A stretch of 64,000 bases of DNA from Trichobilharzia szidati (taxonomy: Eukaryota > Platyhelminthes > Trematoda > Strigeidida > Schistosomatidae), in contig OX235279.1 in assembly GCA_944472155.2 (NCBI GenBank), positions 115,436,110 through 115,500,109 on the forward strand, read 5' to 3'. Shown here piece after piece: positions 10,739 to 24,240 of the stretch (its first letter is position 1; each line of letters starts with the position of its first letter). The notes under the pieces were generated by a model. That model saw only the letters and a program-made list of their open reading frames with translations, did no database searches and was not told the DNA's origin. The translations under genes and the position numbers were made by a program.

Positions 10739-13700
10739 TTTATTATTACTCTTAACCTACCTTGGTAATCCTTATTTGATTGGATTACCAAATGTTATGT
10801 TTATTATTTTTCTTCTTGTTAAATCTTTTTTGTAACTTTGTTTAATTTAATCGCCCTTAATTTTTTCCATTTAAGTCGACTTAACAAGCAAATGTGTGAT
10901 AAGATTGCTCAAAATGTATAGCAGAAATACATCATATTTTTCAGATAACCTCCGTCTTCTAAAAAAACACTATCCATATTTTATTACAGTTCACAATTTA
11001 ACCTTTTTATTTTATCACTACACTTGATATCTGTCATCTCTTGAACTTACATTCAGTGTTCCCCATTATTTTGGTGTTTGTTTGTATGTATTTTGCAGTA
11101 ATCAATTTCCTCGCACACCACTGAATGTATATCTCACCCCCACCTACCAAAGAAACTCATATTCTATTGATCCTTTTGTCTATTCATACTTTATCTTGTA
11201 TTCAGGATGACTGCACATTTTTTATATACTTTCATTTGACAATACTGAACTATCACTTCATATTATACAAGTATCCCAATACAGTCTCCGAAATCATTTT
11301 CACATTCCTTTAATGGATATTTGTATTAAAATGTTCATGGATTTATAACTGAAGTACCTGAGGAAGACTTAATCGAAAATAATTGTTCGCTCGAGATCAT
11401 CTATGGGAATTTTTAATTTACTTCAGTGTAATACTCAAGGTAGTGCCAATAGTTATAGAAAAGTAATTACTTCCTAAATAATCATCCCAGTTATATCTAC
11501 ATACACGTGATACATAAAATGCTTTGAATTTTATTCAGTGATGATTCATATAATACGTTCTATGCAATGCGTATCTTGTAAGACTCAAAAGTGAAGTGTT
11601 TAAAAATAACTAATATTGGAGTTAAAATCCTCTAAAATATCCTGCTCGAATTTATTAGAATTTATTTTCATCATGTAAATAACTTTAATATGAATAAATT
11701 TGTCCATATTTAATTCAGTTCGTGTGAATGAAAGCATGATAAAAACAGATTTTCGCTTCCTATTCCACTTTAATGAGAAATTCAGTTTAGAAAAAAAAGC
11801 AGATTGAACGAAGAAATATATTCCTTTTCAATTCAGTTTATTATAGTTGCAACGAATATTTGCATTCTGGCCAAAATTTACATGAGGACAGCAGTGCTGC
11901 TTGGTATTCCTCTAATAACAGTAGAAACGGAGGTGGTTTTTTGAAAAATCTCATGTAAAAATTCCTTTAATTACTACAAACCTTCACCCTTGTTTACGTT
12001 AGGAGTTGGAATTGAAGACTGTGATGGCTGGAAGGGTTAAGTCTGTACAAAATTTTCTTACTGAACAGTAATGAATCAAATCCACGAGGGAACGCAAGTG
12101 GCGTTTTGTTTGCAAATACACTTTACTAATAGTGGTAGTAGACTGTTTCAGACTTCAGCAACGATGTGGAAACACGAACTCTAAAACAAAGATGTGATTA
12201 ACTACAGGGTTTTTCAAATATCTGATGGCATTTATTTCTTCATTTATTAAATGAAATCCTCCCATCTTAAAGCTGTTAAAAAGACCCATTTATAGCCTTA
12301 AGAATAGAGCACATTTCTTGTACAGATTAGTAGCATATTCATGAATGCTTCCCATAACTGAATCTTTGTCTAATTGTTCCTTAACAAATGATTATTACAA
12401 TTACGGTGCAAAGAAAAGAATATTGATGGACATTTGTTCCACAGTTTGTAATTTATCTGGTTACTGTAATCGAAACGAAGAAACGAATTCTCTAAAAGAA
12501 TTGATTATGTTCGTCACTTTATTTTGTTATCACATTTGCATAATTTCTCAGTATATTCATCACTAATTGTCAGCTAAACACATTCCTCCTACTAAAGTTC
12601 ACTGTTCTTATTCTAGCTGACAGCTCACTGTGTTCACGTTTGAACAGTCGGCAGTGTGTTCTGGTTTTACAATCCATCCTTAAACACTTCCATCATTTTT
12701 TTAAAACTTCTCTTGACTGTTTCCTTCAAATTACCGCGTGATATTAACATTTAAGAAGGTGTGTTATTTCTTGCATTCAGTAATCTAAAGTTATTGAAAA
12801 CAAAAACAGTTCGAACAATTAATTGTTTACTGTGATACCTTCAGACTTAGCAATTATGTATCTATGAATATAGTAGTAAAATTGATAGTTTAAAGAATGC
12901 AATTGAAATATTTTATATTGGAACTATCGAAATTATGTGTGAATAAAGGTGAAACTGAGCAGAGAAAAATTTTAAAGGTGATACAGTAAGCAATTTTTTT
13001 GGAGTTGGCAGTTATTATGTAGCTTTGAGCAGTGATTCTTAAGTGAATACGGTAGTAAAACGACAAATGTAAAAGGTGTTATGAAAAACTAATACTAACT
13101 GAAATTTACATAAATAATGAAAAAAGCCGTGATATTTGCATTCGGTTTAATGAATTTCAGTAAAACATTTCGAGCAATCTGATTACATCCGCGTTTACTG
13201 TTAGAATTCATATGGTAATTTCAGAAGGTAAGAGATGAAGAAATGAAACTAGACTGTATCCGAAGTTTAAACTGGAGGTACACTGAGCTTTGACTAGCAA
13301 AATTGTATTGTAATAAAGAATTTTTCGTACACAAAGAAGTAATCTAAATCTCCCAATGACTTGTTTTCCAGCAAAATTTGGAACAATTTTATCAGGATGC
13401 TTCTAAGTGGGGTTGGATGACTGATGCACATCAATATAAGGTTTGTCGACTAGATATATAGATATCTGTTAGGTGGAGTTAGTTTTTCAATCTGTTCTTG
13501 GATTTATTGTAAAGGATTATAATTAATTTGAGATTCATGGTTTTATTGTTGTAGCTAAAGCAGAACCACTTGAAAATTGAATGAAACATGAAAGGCGAAA
13601 ATTCGTGTTACTAAACTGGTTGCTCACCTAAAATACAACTGGTGATGTATTTAGATAGAAATCTACAATTTCTCTTCTTAATAGAACGCACACTATTTCA

Positions 13701-15720
13701 GTTATCTTCCAGAACAAAACAAGTCTATGACTAGAGACTGTGGCATCAGCTGACGTAAATCAAAATGACTGTAAGTGCTATTCTGTATCTGATACCCTTT
13801 TTCAGAATCACCATCATCATCTCTCCAGCTTGGAGTGAAAATGTTCTAAATGAACAACCTTGAATCATGATTAAAAATCATGAGTGCTTAGTTGTAATGC
13901 GAAGCACCATGATGGTAAGAAATTCCCTGAGTTTACGATAGGCAGCCTGTATTTTAATCACTAGCTGTTTTCCCTTTGCAATGTTTTATAAACTATTACT
14001 TCATATAACATTAATTTACACAATTTATTTTGTGGTGAGAGCTGGCTGCTAGCCAAATTGGAAGATAGTAATTTACGTCAATGTTTACGTCTCTAATATT
14101 GGTAGTGAGAAAAATAAGGACAAAGACCAATTCAACAACCAACCACAGCAGACTTTGCTCAGGCGGACACAATTTGCAGATAGATAATCTGAACTTCAAG
14201 AAACGGGCACAAAGAGATGAAAGATTAACGTTCAACGAGAAACCACCAGTCAGAAGACTGTGTTTGTTTGCTTACAATAATCTATAACAATGTACATGAA
14301 AATCTATAAATATCTGTTGATTTCCTAAATAAACGATCTGTTGCCTGCCCCTTGTCTTCTGTTGTTACAATCTGAAGAATGATAGATAATGCAATTGTTT
14401 AGCTTTAAATCATGAATGTGTAGTACTATAGCTAAACATAGCCACAAGAAGTGTTAGACATCAATCAGTAGGCATGAAATCTGAGCCATTTAGCCTGTCG
14501 TATCCAATACACAGAACTTGAAACAATAATTCTTTTCACCAAAAGTAATTCAACTAGCCATGTAAACAACCGAATGTGCGTAAAATCAGCATTTAAATAA
14601 CCAACTAATTAGATTTTATAGATACTGCCTAAAACAATGATGTTTGTTTGCATTCCATAACGGAAATTAAGTGTTGATATGTAACCTGTAGAGAGAAGGC
14701 TTCCATTTGCCACCTTTGCAAGAGTTCATTTTATTTCTGGGCGAATTTTCTCTTGTTCCAGTGTCAGTTTTCTACCTCTTGATCAAACACACAACTAGGA
14801 TGTTTTGGTCTGTTTATTCCAAACAAACGTCTTCAAAGCATTTATAACACCATATCTTACAGAAATAAGCCATCCGTATTATTCGAGAAGAAAATCGTAT
14901 ATGAGACTTGATTACGATTTCTGTACAACATTATGGAAAGAGGCTTATGAGAAAGAATAAAAGATTCGATAACTTATCTAACCCCTTCATCTAGCGAAAA
15001 AAATAAACTACACTTGCTTTAAGCCATTTTTCATTTGGCATTCTAAGCTGCTCGATTTGTTTAAATAAATGTTTCCAAGAGAGTTCGAGACAATCTGCGA
15101 AACACTATATAAGCTACGGTTTCTGAAACGGAATAAATGCCGATGTACACGTGTGTTATGAGAAATTAATTAACAAATCTGACAAATTGTTGATGAGTTT
15201 TTCTTTATCTTAAATTTGTTACAGATCAATATCAAGTACTGTAGCACTGAGAACCACTGAAATTTTCACGAATCAACTAGTATGAATAGAGTTCTCTTTT
15301 ATTTTTTATTGTTCTAATGCAGCTATGAAGAAACTAATTTACCAATTCTTTTAAAAAGTTTTCGTCGAAAACATTTCTACTTCTTTTATTCTAGGGCCTT
15401 AATTTATTCAGAATAAATTCATCTGACTATTTTATCGTTTGAAAATATGCAGGTGCCTATACACGTCACTTAGTGTGAGATGAACATGTGGCTCATAGTG
15501 ACGTATATTATTTGAAACATACTTGCCTCTTTATCATTGGCAGTATCTGTATTTTTCAGAAAGGAGAAAAATAAACTGATATCATAAGTGTTTTCGTTTA
15601 AAGTTCATACAAATTAACCGAATTAATTGATTGAGAAGTCAGCATTTTATTCAGTAACAATAGGTAATTGCTTCTCTAATGAACAGTGGTGATTTTTAAA
15701 ACTTTCAAAAGAATAGACAC
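10739..15720. other. Unassigned AT-rich stretch
   Basis: About 5 kb without a supportable gene. 11264-11335 is a diverged copy of the arm block at ~690-765. Just after it, at ~11355-11385, lies CUGAGGA ... GAAA, which resembles a degraded hammerhead core of a PLE end but has no convincing stem II. The remainder shows only short ORFs in low-complexity sequence. Confidence 0.4.
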
Positions 15721-15775
15721 GGAACAAAGAGTACTCTTTTCGATAAATTCATCATCAGGCTCTACAATTATATAT
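15721..15775 (-). repeat. PLE-D pseudo-LTR with hammerhead-like core
   Basis: On the minus strand: CUGAUGA, ten bases, GAAA, then a self-complementary AAGAGUACUCUU. These are core elements in hammerhead order, but stem II is too short to be convincing. It lies ~150 bp downstream of the nuclease ORF at 15927-16334, as expected for a 3' end. Confidence 0.5.
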
Positions 15776-15926
15776 ACATTATAGTGAATGAATGAATCAG
15801 TGTTATGAACAACATTAATGTTGTTTCAATAACATCGAATCAATAATATTGATAGATTACAGCTGAAGAGCATCAACATAAAATAAGCTGAATATCAGAA
15901 GAATTATGAAAGATAATGGTACAAAT

Positions 15927-16334
15927 TCATGAGTTTATAGTTTCTACTGAAGGCCAGGGCAGTAGTAGGGGTTGCACTTGTTTCTTTTGAACATAGAGCA
16001 CTGGTTGTTTGAGGCGAATTGCAATAGCCTCCGCTGTTTGGAGCATGCGGTGCTTCGACGATTTTGATAATTTGTTAGGCACCCGGTATATCATAGAGAA
16101 GGATTCTTCTACTCTGACTTTGTGACCGGTTTGCACCAGATGATCTAATATCGAGCTGTTAATAGTTTTAACTACACCTTTACTTAGCCATAGTGGGATA
16201 TGTTCTCGAGCACGAAAAATCAAGTTCCTAGAGCAACAGCCAACATAACTCGCTCCACAAGCGCAGTTGGATTGGTAAATACAATTTGAAGTGGCCAGTC
16301 TAGGTACTTCATCTTTCAGTCGAGGTAGCACCAT
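15927..16334 (-). pseudogene. PLE-D GIY-YIG domain and C-terminus
   Basis: 135-codon open frame containing CIYQSNCACGASYVG (YVG in place of YIG), REHIPLWLSKG, SSILDHLVQTGH, and a C-terminal EAIAIRLKQP..C-QKK tail shared with other PLE-D copies. It corresponds to the nuclease end of the PLE polyprotein and lacks RT. The first residues are continuous with the RT-nuclease linker, so this is a 5'-truncated insertion. The 3' end repeat follows at 15721-15775. Confidence 0.75.
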
Positions 16335-17689
16335 CAGTCGTATAGAGAATAAGATGTGTATATTCTCTCTTTGTCTAATTAGATTCAGACATTATCTTTC
16401 TTAATTCATACTACTGAAGTCTGTACTGGAGATATTGTCTAGAAACACATTGAAAGCTTAGCAGTTGTACCACCCAGCTCAAATTAAACAATTACATCAG
16501 AAATTGACAGCATCTATTGAAAAAGATGTAGATCTCATATTTTTACAGGCATCAAATTAGTAAGCATTCCATTAATTTATGAAATAATTGAATTGTTTGA
16601 AATCTGAAATTTAAGGGGAGAAAGCAATGAGGGTCTGAGGTAGTCTGGATTTGAGGAATGTCTCGTCTAACGCACAAATTAATTTAAACTAGCACATTTA
16701 ACAACTCAGTGGTGAATAAAGAGGACTTATCATTTAAACAACACCAGAACTATGCAGACGTGTTAAATAATATACACTGATTTTACTCGGCTTGTTGAGC
16801 TAAATCCCACGCTTAAGGTAAAATGCTCGTATAGATTTAGTGAAAAGAAAATAGTATTTAGCTAGATGTCATTCAAAGCGAACATGTGATGTCACATTAC
16901 TAGTCCACTTTCTTAACCAGAAATGAATTTGTCAAGTGTAATTGCAGCAGATACTTTGAACTGTGAAAAAAGGAATATTCAAGAATGTATATTGCTGTAA
17001 TTAAAGTGTCTTCAGTACTCAGAAATATATCACAGTATCATATGTCAATCACTTAACTTAAATTTTCATTTTTTCAGAATTAAAATTAACACTGCAGAGA
17101 AAATTAAGTCAAAACTAGAAGTTTTAGTAAGAAGTCAACACAAAAATCAAAGAAAATTAACTACCCATTGTACTTCGCTGTCATCAAATTTATTTCGGTC
17201 ATTCTGACAATGTATAGTTATGAGCAGCAGTTACTACACATTGTACAATCTTACTGCAATGACCAGATATAGAAAGGAGTATGAATAAATCTGCTTTATT
17301 TATCAGTGTTTACCAGATCATAAAACAAACACAACTTTAGTACATAATTTTTGCTCATAGAACAGCGTCTTTAAAGTTACAGAGGCTATTTAGAATTCAA
17401 TTCTCACAGTAATGTTCAGAAAAACAATCCAGTAAAGCACGATTTTAGCACTACAAGTCTTTGCATTATAATTATACACCTCACAAATTTGTTGCCCACA
17501 GTTTACAAGAAAAGTATTTTAGAGAAGTAATCTTAGATCAGAAAATTTATTTGAAATTTTTTAATACACAGATAATCTTACATGAGTTGTCAGTCAGTTT
17601 GTATTAATTTAGGAGAACTATATGGAAATCTACTGTTTTCAATATAAATAACAACAATTGGGATTTCACTATTAATGTCAGCTTCACAG
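16335..17689. other. Unassigned AT-rich stretch
   Basis: No motif, RNA gene or long ORF recognised. The sequence is generally A+T-rich with poly-A and poly-T runs. Confidence 0.4.
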
Positions 17690-17900
17690 ACTTGACAAGC
17701 GTGTCACCAAAAGATTTTCCAACAGGCTCCATGCTTTCATCAACGGCTGCCTTCGTTCCAGATGGCCAGAAAGAACCGGTAACAAGGAACTCTTGTAGCC
17801 TACCAACCAGAAATTCGCCATTCATCAAATATACAGAAACAAATGAGGATGGATTGGGCAAGCACTATGGAGACCATCGAGGTCCTCGAGCCTAGCTTAA
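17690..17900 (+). pseudogene. RTE-type retrotransposon C-terminal relic
   Basis: Shifting frames give a degraded form of the RTE C-terminal region: a cysteine-rich helix, a RWPERT-like segment, then a W-G-W-I-G-(H/Q)-T/A-L-(R/W)-(K/R)-P-S segment. Compare 34190-34735 and the minus-strand element 56091-57632. Frames are broken several times. RT itself is absent. Confidence 0.55.
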
Positions 17901-19139
17901 ATCGGTCTTATTAACAGTAAGCGCCTGTGAGTGACACGGAGGAAGTTAACAGCTTATGGATAACAATCGAGGCAGATAAAAGAAACTGTTGAGAACAAAG
18001 TGAGGCAGCTATGTACAATCAATAACAAATTCGTGGAAAAGAGTCTCTTAGCTGGATCACTTGTCTTGATTTTTTTATACAAATAAGTAAAATTTTGTCC
18101 ATAATGGAATTATACTCTACCATAATGCCCAAGTTTTATCCCTATATATACCAACAACCAGTATGTAACAAAAAATGAGGACAGTAAAATTTACATGTCT
18201 GATGACATTGAGTTTATATTAAGGATAGTGAAATCATGACAGAATGAATACTATATTATGATTAAACCTTCGGCCAAAACTTGTTGTAAGTGCCGGTGTT
18301 TATTACCCCCTTTTCTGAATCCTGTCACAATATCTATTCCATAAGATGGCTGTGCGACAGATTTTACCTCCATTAGGTTCTCTAAGTAGTGAGTATCAAT
18401 TTAGCCTACAGTTTCTCAAAACACCATTAATTAAGAGAATATCTGAAGTGCTGTCACTTTCAAATTTTTCACTTCGATTCCGAGTCGTACCAGAAAGAAG
18501 TGAAGAAAGATACTCTTGAGAGAACGAAGCGCATTCATGAATTATAGGTCTCAGCTACAAATCACTGCCGATGAATTAGGATTTTATGACAGGAACAATT
18601 ATTTCATTTAGTATCCTACCGTAGAAAATTGGGCGAATTCTGGTGTGCCAAAGATTGTTGCGAATATTAGATATTTGTCGCCATAAACTAAAAGATATAC
18701 CAACTAATACAGATTATGTTCTATAAAATTTTTTCAAAGTGTGTACACGAACAGATACCTACCGAAGACAGTACCAGATGATCATAATACGCAACCCAAT
18801 GGTGGAAGCTGCAGCACACATACTTGCAAATACTAATATAGTATTACAGTCATAATGAACATATACTGGGACCTCTTCAATGGAGGTATTATTTTACGTG
18901 TAGATTCTTGCTTTCGACTGCATTCAGCAAGCTCACTTTTATTCTTTAGTACCTCCTTTTAAATTACTGTAAACTCTGTGTAAATTAATCATTAATAAAA
19001 ACATTTGCATGTGTGATCATAGTCCCCGACGGTGGTCTATTAAGTTTACAGTGCTTAAGTGTTGGTAAGTGTCTGTCGACCACGCACAGACGTCCACTGG
19101 TATTATAGTCACCGGTCACGACATGCTCCAGATTAGGTT
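17901..19139. repeat. Scattered PLE end remnants
   Basis: 18005-18055 (plus) matches the PLE-D end repeat ('aattcgtggaaaagagtctc'). 18095-18150 (plus) matches the last part of the PLE-B pseudo-LTR ('tactctaccataatgcccaa'). The rest, including 18150-19139, shows nothing recognisable. Confidence 0.45.
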
Positions 19140-19305
19140 CCCCGCTGACATATTCCTAAGCCTCACTTGGCTGTTATTAAGCGTGGTAAAGGCGGGAGGT
19201 TGGGCGTGAGGCGAGAAACCCCTGCGTTATTTAAAACTCATTTATTGATGAAATTTCAGAGCTCACACTTGAAGCCCTACATTCCAGTCGGAAAGTGAAA
19301 GGATA
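19140..19305 (+). repeat. SINE tail relic
   Basis: Resembles the body and tail of the SINE at 19982-20214: GGTTGGGCGTGAGGC, then a CTTGAAGCCCTA block and a short A-rich end. The tRNA-like head is not clear. Confidence 0.5.
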
Positions 19306-19329
19306 AAAAGCCGACCAGTGAGTTGATTA

Positions 19330-19680
19330 ATCTGGTCTACATTAGATAAATTTATTTGATAAAAGCACACAGTGATACAGTATTATCTACTAATGACGTT
19401 TTAAGAACAATTAATCGTTCATAATCATATTAAGGAACTCAAAAAGCTCTCAAACTTCCATCATTTCTCATCTTTCGATTTTATTTGGTAGCAATATTTT
19501 CCACATATCTGGTATTGACGTCGTGTAATTCCTATTGCACGTTTCAGGTGTAGATTCGATGTAATAAGATTCACTAATCGACTTCTCCCTGCACTTACAT
19601 ATATCGCTTTATAGAATTTTAGCTCTGTTTCACCCTGTTATGCCACTCTGATTCCAGATTTGTTAGGAAACTTACGTAGG
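19330..19680 (-). pseudogene. PLE-B C-terminal relic with end repeat
   Basis: Antisense to the PLE-B 3' region. It has a degraded end repeat at 19330-19435 (a GAACGATTAATTGTTC hairpin in place of GAGCA...TGCTC) and then diverged C-terminal coding sequence matching 33686-34130 and 62680-63000. Many substitutions break the frame, so this is an old copy. A further fragment of the PLE-B tail lies at 19835-19885 (plus). Confidence 0.55.
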
Positions 19681-19981
19681 GTTTCAGATATTCCTTCCTT
19701 ATATGGTAAATGTGTATATGCCTTAATCTCTTTCTTATTTTATGCTTAGTAATTCCGGAACTATTATTCAATACTTTGTGAATTTTTTCTTATCTTCCTA
19801 ATGAATCCTATAGGACAGTGTAAATGTATTCTGTAATGGGATTTTACTCTACAACTATGCCCGAGTTCTATTCCCATAATTCACTGTTCCGTATCTGACT
19901 TCCCACTATCGACGATTGTCGGAAAATAGAGATTTAAGGTCCTCTGGATCTTGCTAACTGACAAAAGTAAAATTCATAGGA

Positions 19982-20214
19982 GCATCAGTGGCACAGCGGT
20001 TAGGACGCTCGCCAACCATGCACATGGTCCGGGGTTCGATCCCCGGCCAGCGCACTCCTTTACCTCGCTAAGCCAGAACTAAAAAGCTGGTGAAGAGGAA
20101 AGGTTGGGCATGAGGCTAGTAATCCCATCCTGTAAAAATAAACACTGCTACAGAAACTTCAAGCCTCTAGCTTGAAGCCCTATGTTCCACCACTGGGAAC
20201 GAGAAGCAATAAAC
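19982..20214 (+). mobile_element. tRNA-derived SINE, complete with target duplication
   Basis: The head has an A-box-like GTGGCACAGCGGTTAGGAC and a B-box GGTTCGATCCC, i.e. an internal RNA polymerase III promoter from a tRNA ancestor. A ~130-bp body and a short tail ending CAATAAAC follow. It is flanked by a perfect 13-bp duplication beginning AAAATTCATAGG at 19969-19981 and 20215-20227, so both ends are exact. It has no coding capacity and was presumably mobilised by a LINE such as RTE. Confidence 0.85.
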
Positions 20215-20227
20215 AAAATTCATAGGA

Positions 20228-22664
20228 AGTGAATACTATATTCCGATTCATTGATCTTAGTACATTGCTTTACACACATTTCAAAACGTTTTTGTAGCCT
20301 ATGAAGTATTTGTTAAAAAAAAAGTTTTTAATAAACGAACCAAATACATCTGCCTCAACAATAATTTATTTCATTTACTTTAATTAAACTAACTAAATGA
20401 AAGTTGAGTTTAGTATTTTTCTAAAAACGTTTCCAACAATCTGATGCACACATGAATTTTTTTGTCAATGTATGATAAAACACCGAAAAACACCGACATT
20501 TAAAAATACTCAAATGTTGGTTAGATGCAAAAGAATATAATCGAAACATATAATTTAAATTTAGTCTTTTTATCATTCACTGACAGAAATTTCTGAAACA
20601 CCTGAAATGCTTTGCAACATTTTTCTATTTGCAGCATAATGCTATGCCCCCTAATCTTAGGCGAGAAGTAGAGATCCAATAAGTGGCTACATACACAATA
20701 TTTTCATACACAACTTGAAAGAGAAGCTTTTTAGTACGAAATTTAAGAAATCGTTCAAGAGGTGATAAGAAAAGGCAATAGTCGATTCGTTTTTCTCAAA
20801 CCTGTGTTGATTTCAAAAAATAGATAAGACAGGTATGATGATGCTCAATAAGAATGACATATGATCTGAGAAAAACATAAAGTTATGATTAATGTGGTTC
20901 TGAAAGCCATATATAGTTTAGATGACGATTTTAAATATTTTCTACTAAAGAAGTTTCTTAAAGATTACGAAGTTATTTGAATGGTTTATCACCTAGCTCT
21001 CAGCTGAAGAACAGCAGATGCTTAACTGTTATGTGGAGAACTGCCTAACTTTAGTAGGCTCAGAACCTCCTGATGCCTGTTTTGCCTCTAAAACAGAACA
21101 AATTATAGTCAATTGATATAGGAATTAATTGAGACGTTACACTGTAACAATTGGTTTCTGATATATTTTATACATTAAAGGCAGTTCTCGAAATGCCAAA
21201 CATACCCAAATATTTGTTTGTTCGCTTAAGGTTGATAATGGCAGTTCAAACAGGACGTCTAGTTGCATAAATGAAACGACATATAATCGCCACATAGTAA
21301 TAAGAAAAACAATGTGATCTACGTGCGAAACTATGATATGATAGTAAGAGACTAGATTAATAATTCTAAACACCAGGGTAGCGAAGCTGATACACAGAAC
21401 TCTAAAATTTATGAACCAATGTAATATTCTTATTAGTTTGAACGTCTAGCTGACGTCTAAACCCTCTGGTAAACGCACCCATCTATCAGAGGTTTATAAA
21501 ACGCCCGGATACATATATATACCTTCTTCGTCTGTTGTTCCGGGAGGCATAAAACGACGTTTCTTCGTTAATGAATGTAAAACCACCAGTATCTTCAACT
21601 ACAGTAATAGATCAGCCAGGTAACAGAAAAACAGTAAGTAAACATGCATGAACATATTTAAGAGGTATGAAATGAAACATGGAAAGTCTTTATTGACGAT
21701 TTTATTCAGCTGTTTTGTATACAAAGTGCTTATTTCCATATCGTTCTGTAAGAACTTTCATGCTGGAGAAAATAGTGTTTGAAAAGTATTAGGTTTCAAG
21801 ACCTTTTCATTCTGAGTAGTCACACAGGGGTGTCAGTTTCATCACGAAATGATTATACTGTGTTAAGGGTTTCACTTTCATCGATTTAGATTACTTCGTC
21901 TACATGATATTGTCCTACCATTAATAATGACATCAACTGGCATCCAAAATTGAATTTACCTACATTGGTTCAGGTGAGACATGATTAGTGCACTGGAAAG
22001 TGTCTAAACTGTATTACTGTGTGGCATTATTAATTCTTCTTGGTAGGTGATAAGTCTTACTGCCGAAGTCAAGCAAGTTCAAGGTTTGAGTCTAAAGCAT
22101 CTTGCTTCATTGATACCCACTAAAACTAAAAAATTATTTTTACACACTTGAAATTTATTTCGATAATCGTATGCTACTTCGTTAATTGACTCATTAGGAT
22201 TCATTATTCAAGAGATTTAAAGTGTGTTTTTCCTTTGTACTAGAAAATTTCTGTGTTAGTTTAAGCCTTATGAAAATCGTATAAGATTTGTAAATTCTTC
22301 TAAGAAAAATGCGCTTGCCTCTCCTGGTTACACAATGGTTAGCCTTCACTGGTTATCATCATTACCAGGGATAAAAATGCTTGGTATTGAAGCATACGCT
22401 TAAAAGACACTTTATTATTTGGTTTATTTCTCAACAGAAAAGAATTCACTTGAACTAAATAATAAGTGGGTGAAAACAGTGTGTAACAGAAGAAGATTTA
22501 ATCCATCATATATATATTTGTTATGCAATTTTTTCACATAATTTCATAGCTAGGAGAAACAATCATGTTTTTAAATTCGAAACTATATATATATGTATAT
22601 ATATATATATAAAGCAAAAAATGAACAAATACTGAAGGGTAATAAATGTTTTTTTGCTCCATAT
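20228..22664. other. Unassigned AT-rich stretch
   Basis: No supported gene. It includes a short (TA)n tract near 22586-22611. A tRNA-like 'ggtttgagtc' near 22090 could be an ancient SINE but is too weak to call. Confidence 0.4.
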
Positions 22665-23016
22665 TTAACGGCTGTGGTGATGTTCATCATCTCTGTAAAA
22701 TTTGTATATATATTGATCCGGTTCAAGTCGAAAACAAAACGTTGATTTCGGTTTTACATAAGAATTTGCACGACCAACCTTAATCGGATTAACCACTCGT
22801 TCAAATTTCCATCCATTGCCATGTCTTAATTCCAGTTCACTTACTAGTGGCGAAATAGTGGCGAACGGATCATCACGATCCCAACGTCTTGCGATAAATA
22901 GTATTATCTTCCTTTCTAATTCAGTTTCCATGTCAGAGTAAAAGATTGTAATACATGGATATTCCAATGGCAGGTGTCTTTCAATTTGCTTAATACATTC
23001 AATTTCTTTCTGTGCC
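22665..23016 (-). CDS. LC8-like dynein light chain, exon 2 (terminal)
   Basis: Terminal exon encoding ~116 residues to a TAA stop. It opens at a pyrimidine-rich acceptor ending TTTCTAG. Splicing to 25734-25816 restores frame exactly (AT + G = ATG codon) and gives a 144-residue protein. The pattern parallels LC8/DYNLL: a YSDMETELERKI helix aligns with LC8's NADMSEEMQ region, NGWKFERVV with its NPTWHCIVGR strand, and SYVKPKSTFCF...YIYKFYR with its C-terminal SYVTHETKHFIYF...LLFK strands. LC8 proteins are dimeric hubs in dynein and other complexes. Flukes have many divergent members, some fused to EF-hands in tegumental proteins; no EF-hand is visible here. Ends DDEHHHSR. Family assignment is by eye. 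Confidence 0.65.
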
Positions 23017-23799
23017 CTAGAAACATAAAAAGGAGAAAACAGTTATTGAACAGCAGTATTTTACACTGTACAAGAAATTTGCAACCTTCAAAAGCATGAT
23101 TTTCTACAGAACACACTGAACCTTCTCTTAATTTGTGCATATATTAGTGATAAAAGAATCATCGAAAGTATACTGTGATTTTCCTCACTCTTCTACAGAC
23201 AGACAAATAAATATAACAACGTTATTCAGCAGTTTTTCAAAAACAATAAAATGTGTAGCACATGAGTGATCAGATATTTAGGAGAAGTTTGAAGTATCCT
23301 TTCTCTTACAAATAGAATATTTTTTTAAATAAGAGGAAGCTTTTGAATTATCTTGTGATTTTCTATAACAGCAGTCAATTTTAATTACAGGGATGGACCT
23401 AATGACACTGAACACTTCCTTTTCTCCATGATTAATCAGTATAGGCTTGAAAGGGAAATTTACTCGGCTTTCATGGTTTTCATCTCCCCAATGTCATTTT
23501 ACACTGTTTTTAGGGGTGAATCATGATGGCTTTTGACCAGCAATACACTAATTAAACAAATACTCTCTCCTGATGAAAGAAGGCACAAATATGTGTATCG
23601 ATATTTTGTTAAAAAGAAACTTATCTATACTAATCACACTGTCATTTAATGGGTTCAGTATATATACATAAATGTTTTGCCAGTTTTAACATAATATTCT
23701 GTATAAGTTCGATGTTTTTATTCATATGAATTAATATGTTGATTTCAAAGTCGGAATATATTATCCAGTTATGTTACCAGTTATCTCTCATCAGTGTCA

Positions 23800-24240
23800 C
23801 GAAAAGGATTTCCAATATCCAACTGCAGACTTTATCAACAGCTGTCCACTTCACTGGCTCCATACTGAAGATCAAATGGCCAGCCAGCCGGCCACAAAGA
23901 ATTAGCAACAAGAAACTGGCTGGAAACAAATCAACCAAGAGACGGTCGCTCAACAAATATGCAGGAGAAAATGGAGATGGATAGGACACACGTTGAGGAG
24001 ACCGTCGAATGACATCTCACGCAATGCAGGCCATCGCTTGAGTGGAGTGTGAATGGAAAGCAACGGGTTGGTCGTTGGTGTTAGGGTGACATGGAGGAGA
24101 TCGTGTGGCGAGGTGGAGATGAGAGAATATGGGCAGTCGTGGACCCATGTGAGGATGGCAGCAGAAAATAGAAGGAGGTGGAGATGTGATTTTGAAGCGC
24201 TATGTTCCACTCGTAACCCAAGAAGATAATAATAGTGTTG
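23800..24240 (+). pseudogene. RTE-type retrotransposon 3' end, copy 1
   Basis: Encodes, across at least one frameshift, the RTE C-terminal region: a KIKWPASRPQRISNKKL segment, then W-R-W-I-G-H-T-L-R-R-P-S-N-D-I after a frame change, and a 'gtggagatgtgattttgaag' end followed by an AATAAT tract. It is very similar to 34290-34735. RT is missing. It is 5'-truncated and lies antisense within the intron of the light-chain-like gene. Confidence 0.7.

Noticed and set aside
14081..14287. 68-codon ORF with an AATAAA downstream
   Set aside because: No recognisable motif, no splice context and no second copy. Length is within chance expectation for this composition.
19982..20060. Candidate functional tRNA gene
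   Set aside because: A- and B-boxes are tRNA-like, but the sequence continues into a SINE body with a target duplication and does not close into a cloverleaf. The same head recurs at 42533 and 63060.
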